Assembly: GCF_000296855.1 (NCBI RefSeq)
Contig: NZ_CAKC01000062.1
Location: 1-34,289, forward strand
Source of the DNA: Lactobacillus gigeriorum DSM 23908 = CRBIP 24.85
GTDB taxonomy: Bacteria; Bacillota; Bacilli; Lactobacillales; Lactobacillaceae
DNA: 34,289 bases
Direction: 5' to 3'
Shown here: positions 34,001 to 34,289 of the stretch, piece after piece
Layout of the letters: each line of letters starts with the position of its first letter
Position numbering within the stretch: position 1 is the stretch's first letter
Position numbers and translations under genes: made by a program
The notes under the pieces: model-generated
The model's input: only the letters and a program-made list of their open reading frames with translations
Database searches by the model: none
What the model was told of the DNA's origin: nothing

Positions 34001-34177
34001 TTTTTTCTCTACTTCTACAAGCAATACTACAATAGTATGATCATTTCCCCTCATAGCATCAATTTCTGGATGAGGTGAAGTAGGGCTTGGACTTTTATAT
34101 ACTGTATATCCAACTTGCTTAAGCGTGTCTAATGCTAGATTTTCAACATCAGATTCTAGTAAAAATCCTTTCGACAT
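31061..34177 (-). CDS. hsdR: Type I restriction enzyme, R (endonuclease/translocase) subunit
   Basis: HsdR cuts and moves DNA in a complex with HsdM and HsdS that recognises unmethylated sites. The 1038 residues show an N-terminal PD-(D/E)xK nuclease (Asp148 in RRPDSTIFINGLP and the EFK triad, Glu162-Lys164), Walker A TTGSGKS (302-308), DEAH (408-411), SF2 motifs such as GFTGTPIS, DMWLTGFDVPSM and QAIARVNRVF, and a helical C-terminal region for binding the methylase core. It is full length and intact. The ATG follows GAAAGGAGTGTG. No hsdM or hsdS lies to the left, so partners must lie beyond the right edge or elsewhere. Confidence 0.96.
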   Translation of the reverse strand: MSKGFLLESDVENLALDTLKQVGYTVYKSPSPTSPHPEIDAMRGNDHTIVVLLVEVEKKLKELNPGYPDKIYREALRQLTRLADNPDMMINNHYFHKLLIEGIRVKTTVGGENRTEVLYPIDFDHVERNSFIATNQFTIKDSHERRPDSTIFINGLPIVTFEFKDAANPNISINNAYSQLQTYKAEIPEYLKYNEILIASDGINSRAGSLTAGFDRFMRWRAPKNVSTGDDLELETMIKYMLAPKDLLNIIENFIIFETDGDNTIKILGAYHQYYMVNKAVEAAKRALNDPDDKRIGVVWHTTGSGKSLSMVFFSSIVARKLNNPTLLVINDRNDLDDQLFDTFASAHEFLRQTPVHAETSEDLRKLMDKQSGGIVFSTIQKFSPNFEKGETEMPVLTDRSDVVVIADEAHRTQYGMNAQYTDKGLRYGFAKYLRDALPNASFIGFTGTPISTADKSTVAVFGKYIDVYDITQAVNDHATVKIYYESHVFPLRLKDGANEKYQQLLREANLNDDPNIEGNARRNREFSRLEALAGAQPRLESIAKHFISHFESRQKEAFGKAMIVEMSRRNAVRLYDEIVKLRPNWENEDLNKGKIKVVMTSSAADGPEMAKFQTSKADRRILQKRMKDDNDELQIVLVVDMWLTGFDVPSMNTMYIDKPMKGHNLIQAIARVNRVFKDKDSALIVDYIGIAENLRDALKVYSNDDQGQVGINMAKALSLLKEKYDIITKDFLYGIDYSDFDSEDGSTRIRVTRHVANEILQEDEETQKKFLDVVTELQKVYALTSTLPEAQVYGKEIAFFKTVKVFIQKLKQPDHAPDVVDYTDVKFQMQQLLDQSIISEPDVDIYNELGIERQSIDLISDKFLEYVSDMPEQNVAIVLLEKLLKDKIKAMLKTNKVSSQKFEEMLKKSIDDYNKRGVTSELVIRKLIEMAKKINDQQRKGKDLGLSQEEIAFYDALADHEKAIKVLGEEKLHLIAKELVKLVKQEAGVDWEKRRSIQAKMRVAVKHLLRKYGYPPDIAPQAVTTVVEQAELMASND

Positions 34178-34206
34178 AATAGATCACACTCCTTTCTTTT
34201 ATTAAC

Positions 34207-34289
34207 GTGATAAATGATAATTTAGTTGAGTTAGCAAATACAATTTTTGCAAATCAAATTAGTAAAGATACTACCCAACTATCAAATAT
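34207..34289 (+). other. Rightward open frame resembling an HsdS helix, runs off the edge
   Basis: The rightward frame beginning at GTG 34207 reads MINDNLVELANTIFANQISK and stays open to the window end. INDNLxxLAxxIF is reminiscent of the conserved helix that closes each half of type I specificity (HsdS) subunits. It has no ribosome site at the GTG and is preceded by a TAG in frame near 34180, so if it is hsdS it is a 5'-truncated copy pointing away from hsdR. Only about 27 residues are visible, so this is tentative. Confidence 0.35.
34214..34243 (-). promoter_or_regulatory. Candidate hsdR promoter
   Basis: Leftward TTGTAT (34238-34243), 18-base spacer, TATCAT (34214-34219), 37 bases before the hsdR ATG. 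Confidence 0.4.

Overview
The window looks like chromosome of a low-GC Gram-positive lactic acid bacterium, most likely Lactobacillus in the strict sense (gasseri/johnsonii/acidophilus-like). Reasons: AT-rich code, strong Shine-Dalgarno sites close to AGGAGG, ptsHI next to clpE, a CIRCE (HrcA) operator, a complete front end of the mevalonate pathway, type III-free Firmicute housekeeping genes such as recX, map and an RlmCD-like methylase, and no encoded CCA on the one tRNA. The species is inferred from general resemblance, not from a search.

Layout. 1-4.2 kb: sugar phosphotransferase core (ptsI partial, ptsH), then clpE under a CIRCE-controlled promoter and a DUF1827 gene. 4.2-10 kb: prfC with a CBS-domain CorC-like gene, a small membrane protein, recX with a GyrI-like protein, and a 23S rRNA uracil methyltransferase that lacks iron-sulfur cysteines. 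10-11.7 kb: a gene-less gap holding an orphan promoter with a cre-like box, an exported or membrane-anchored alpha/beta hydrolase and a small unknown gene. 11.6-15.2 kb: thiolase, HMG-CoA reductase and HMG-CoA synthase in one operon, which turn acetyl-CoA into mevalonate for isoprenoids. 15.3-18.2 kb: YihY-type membrane protein, methionine aminopeptidase, flavodoxin and GtrA-family protein. 18.2-19.2 kb: a decay zone with a stop-broken gene, a membrane protein whose natural start codon reads ATA, and tRNA-Arg(CCU). 19.2-22.5 kb: an unusual, tightly overlapping operon of a GH25-fold protein without catalytic acids, a DEAD-box helicase and a lone PTS EIIC. 22.6-25.1 kb: amino-acid permease, MerR regulator and its target, a sugar O-acetyltransferase broken by one nonsense codon. 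25.2-30 kb: a 508-residue orphan with a PriA-like tail, EamA transporter, HAD phosphatase, UDP-GlcNAc 2-epimerase, a small membrane protein and the stub of an ADP-ribosylglycohydrolase. 30.1-34.3 kb: MscS channel and type I restriction subunit HsdR, beside what may be an oppositely oriented hsdS fragment cut by the window edge.

Most of the window is ordinary core genome. The items most worth attention are the orphan CcpA-type promoter region (9971-10316), the ATA start (18622), the GH25/helicase/EIIC operon, the PriA-tailed orphan and the hsdS-like edge fragment. I did not find a CRISPR array, insertion sequence, prophage or any clear wholly new defence system.
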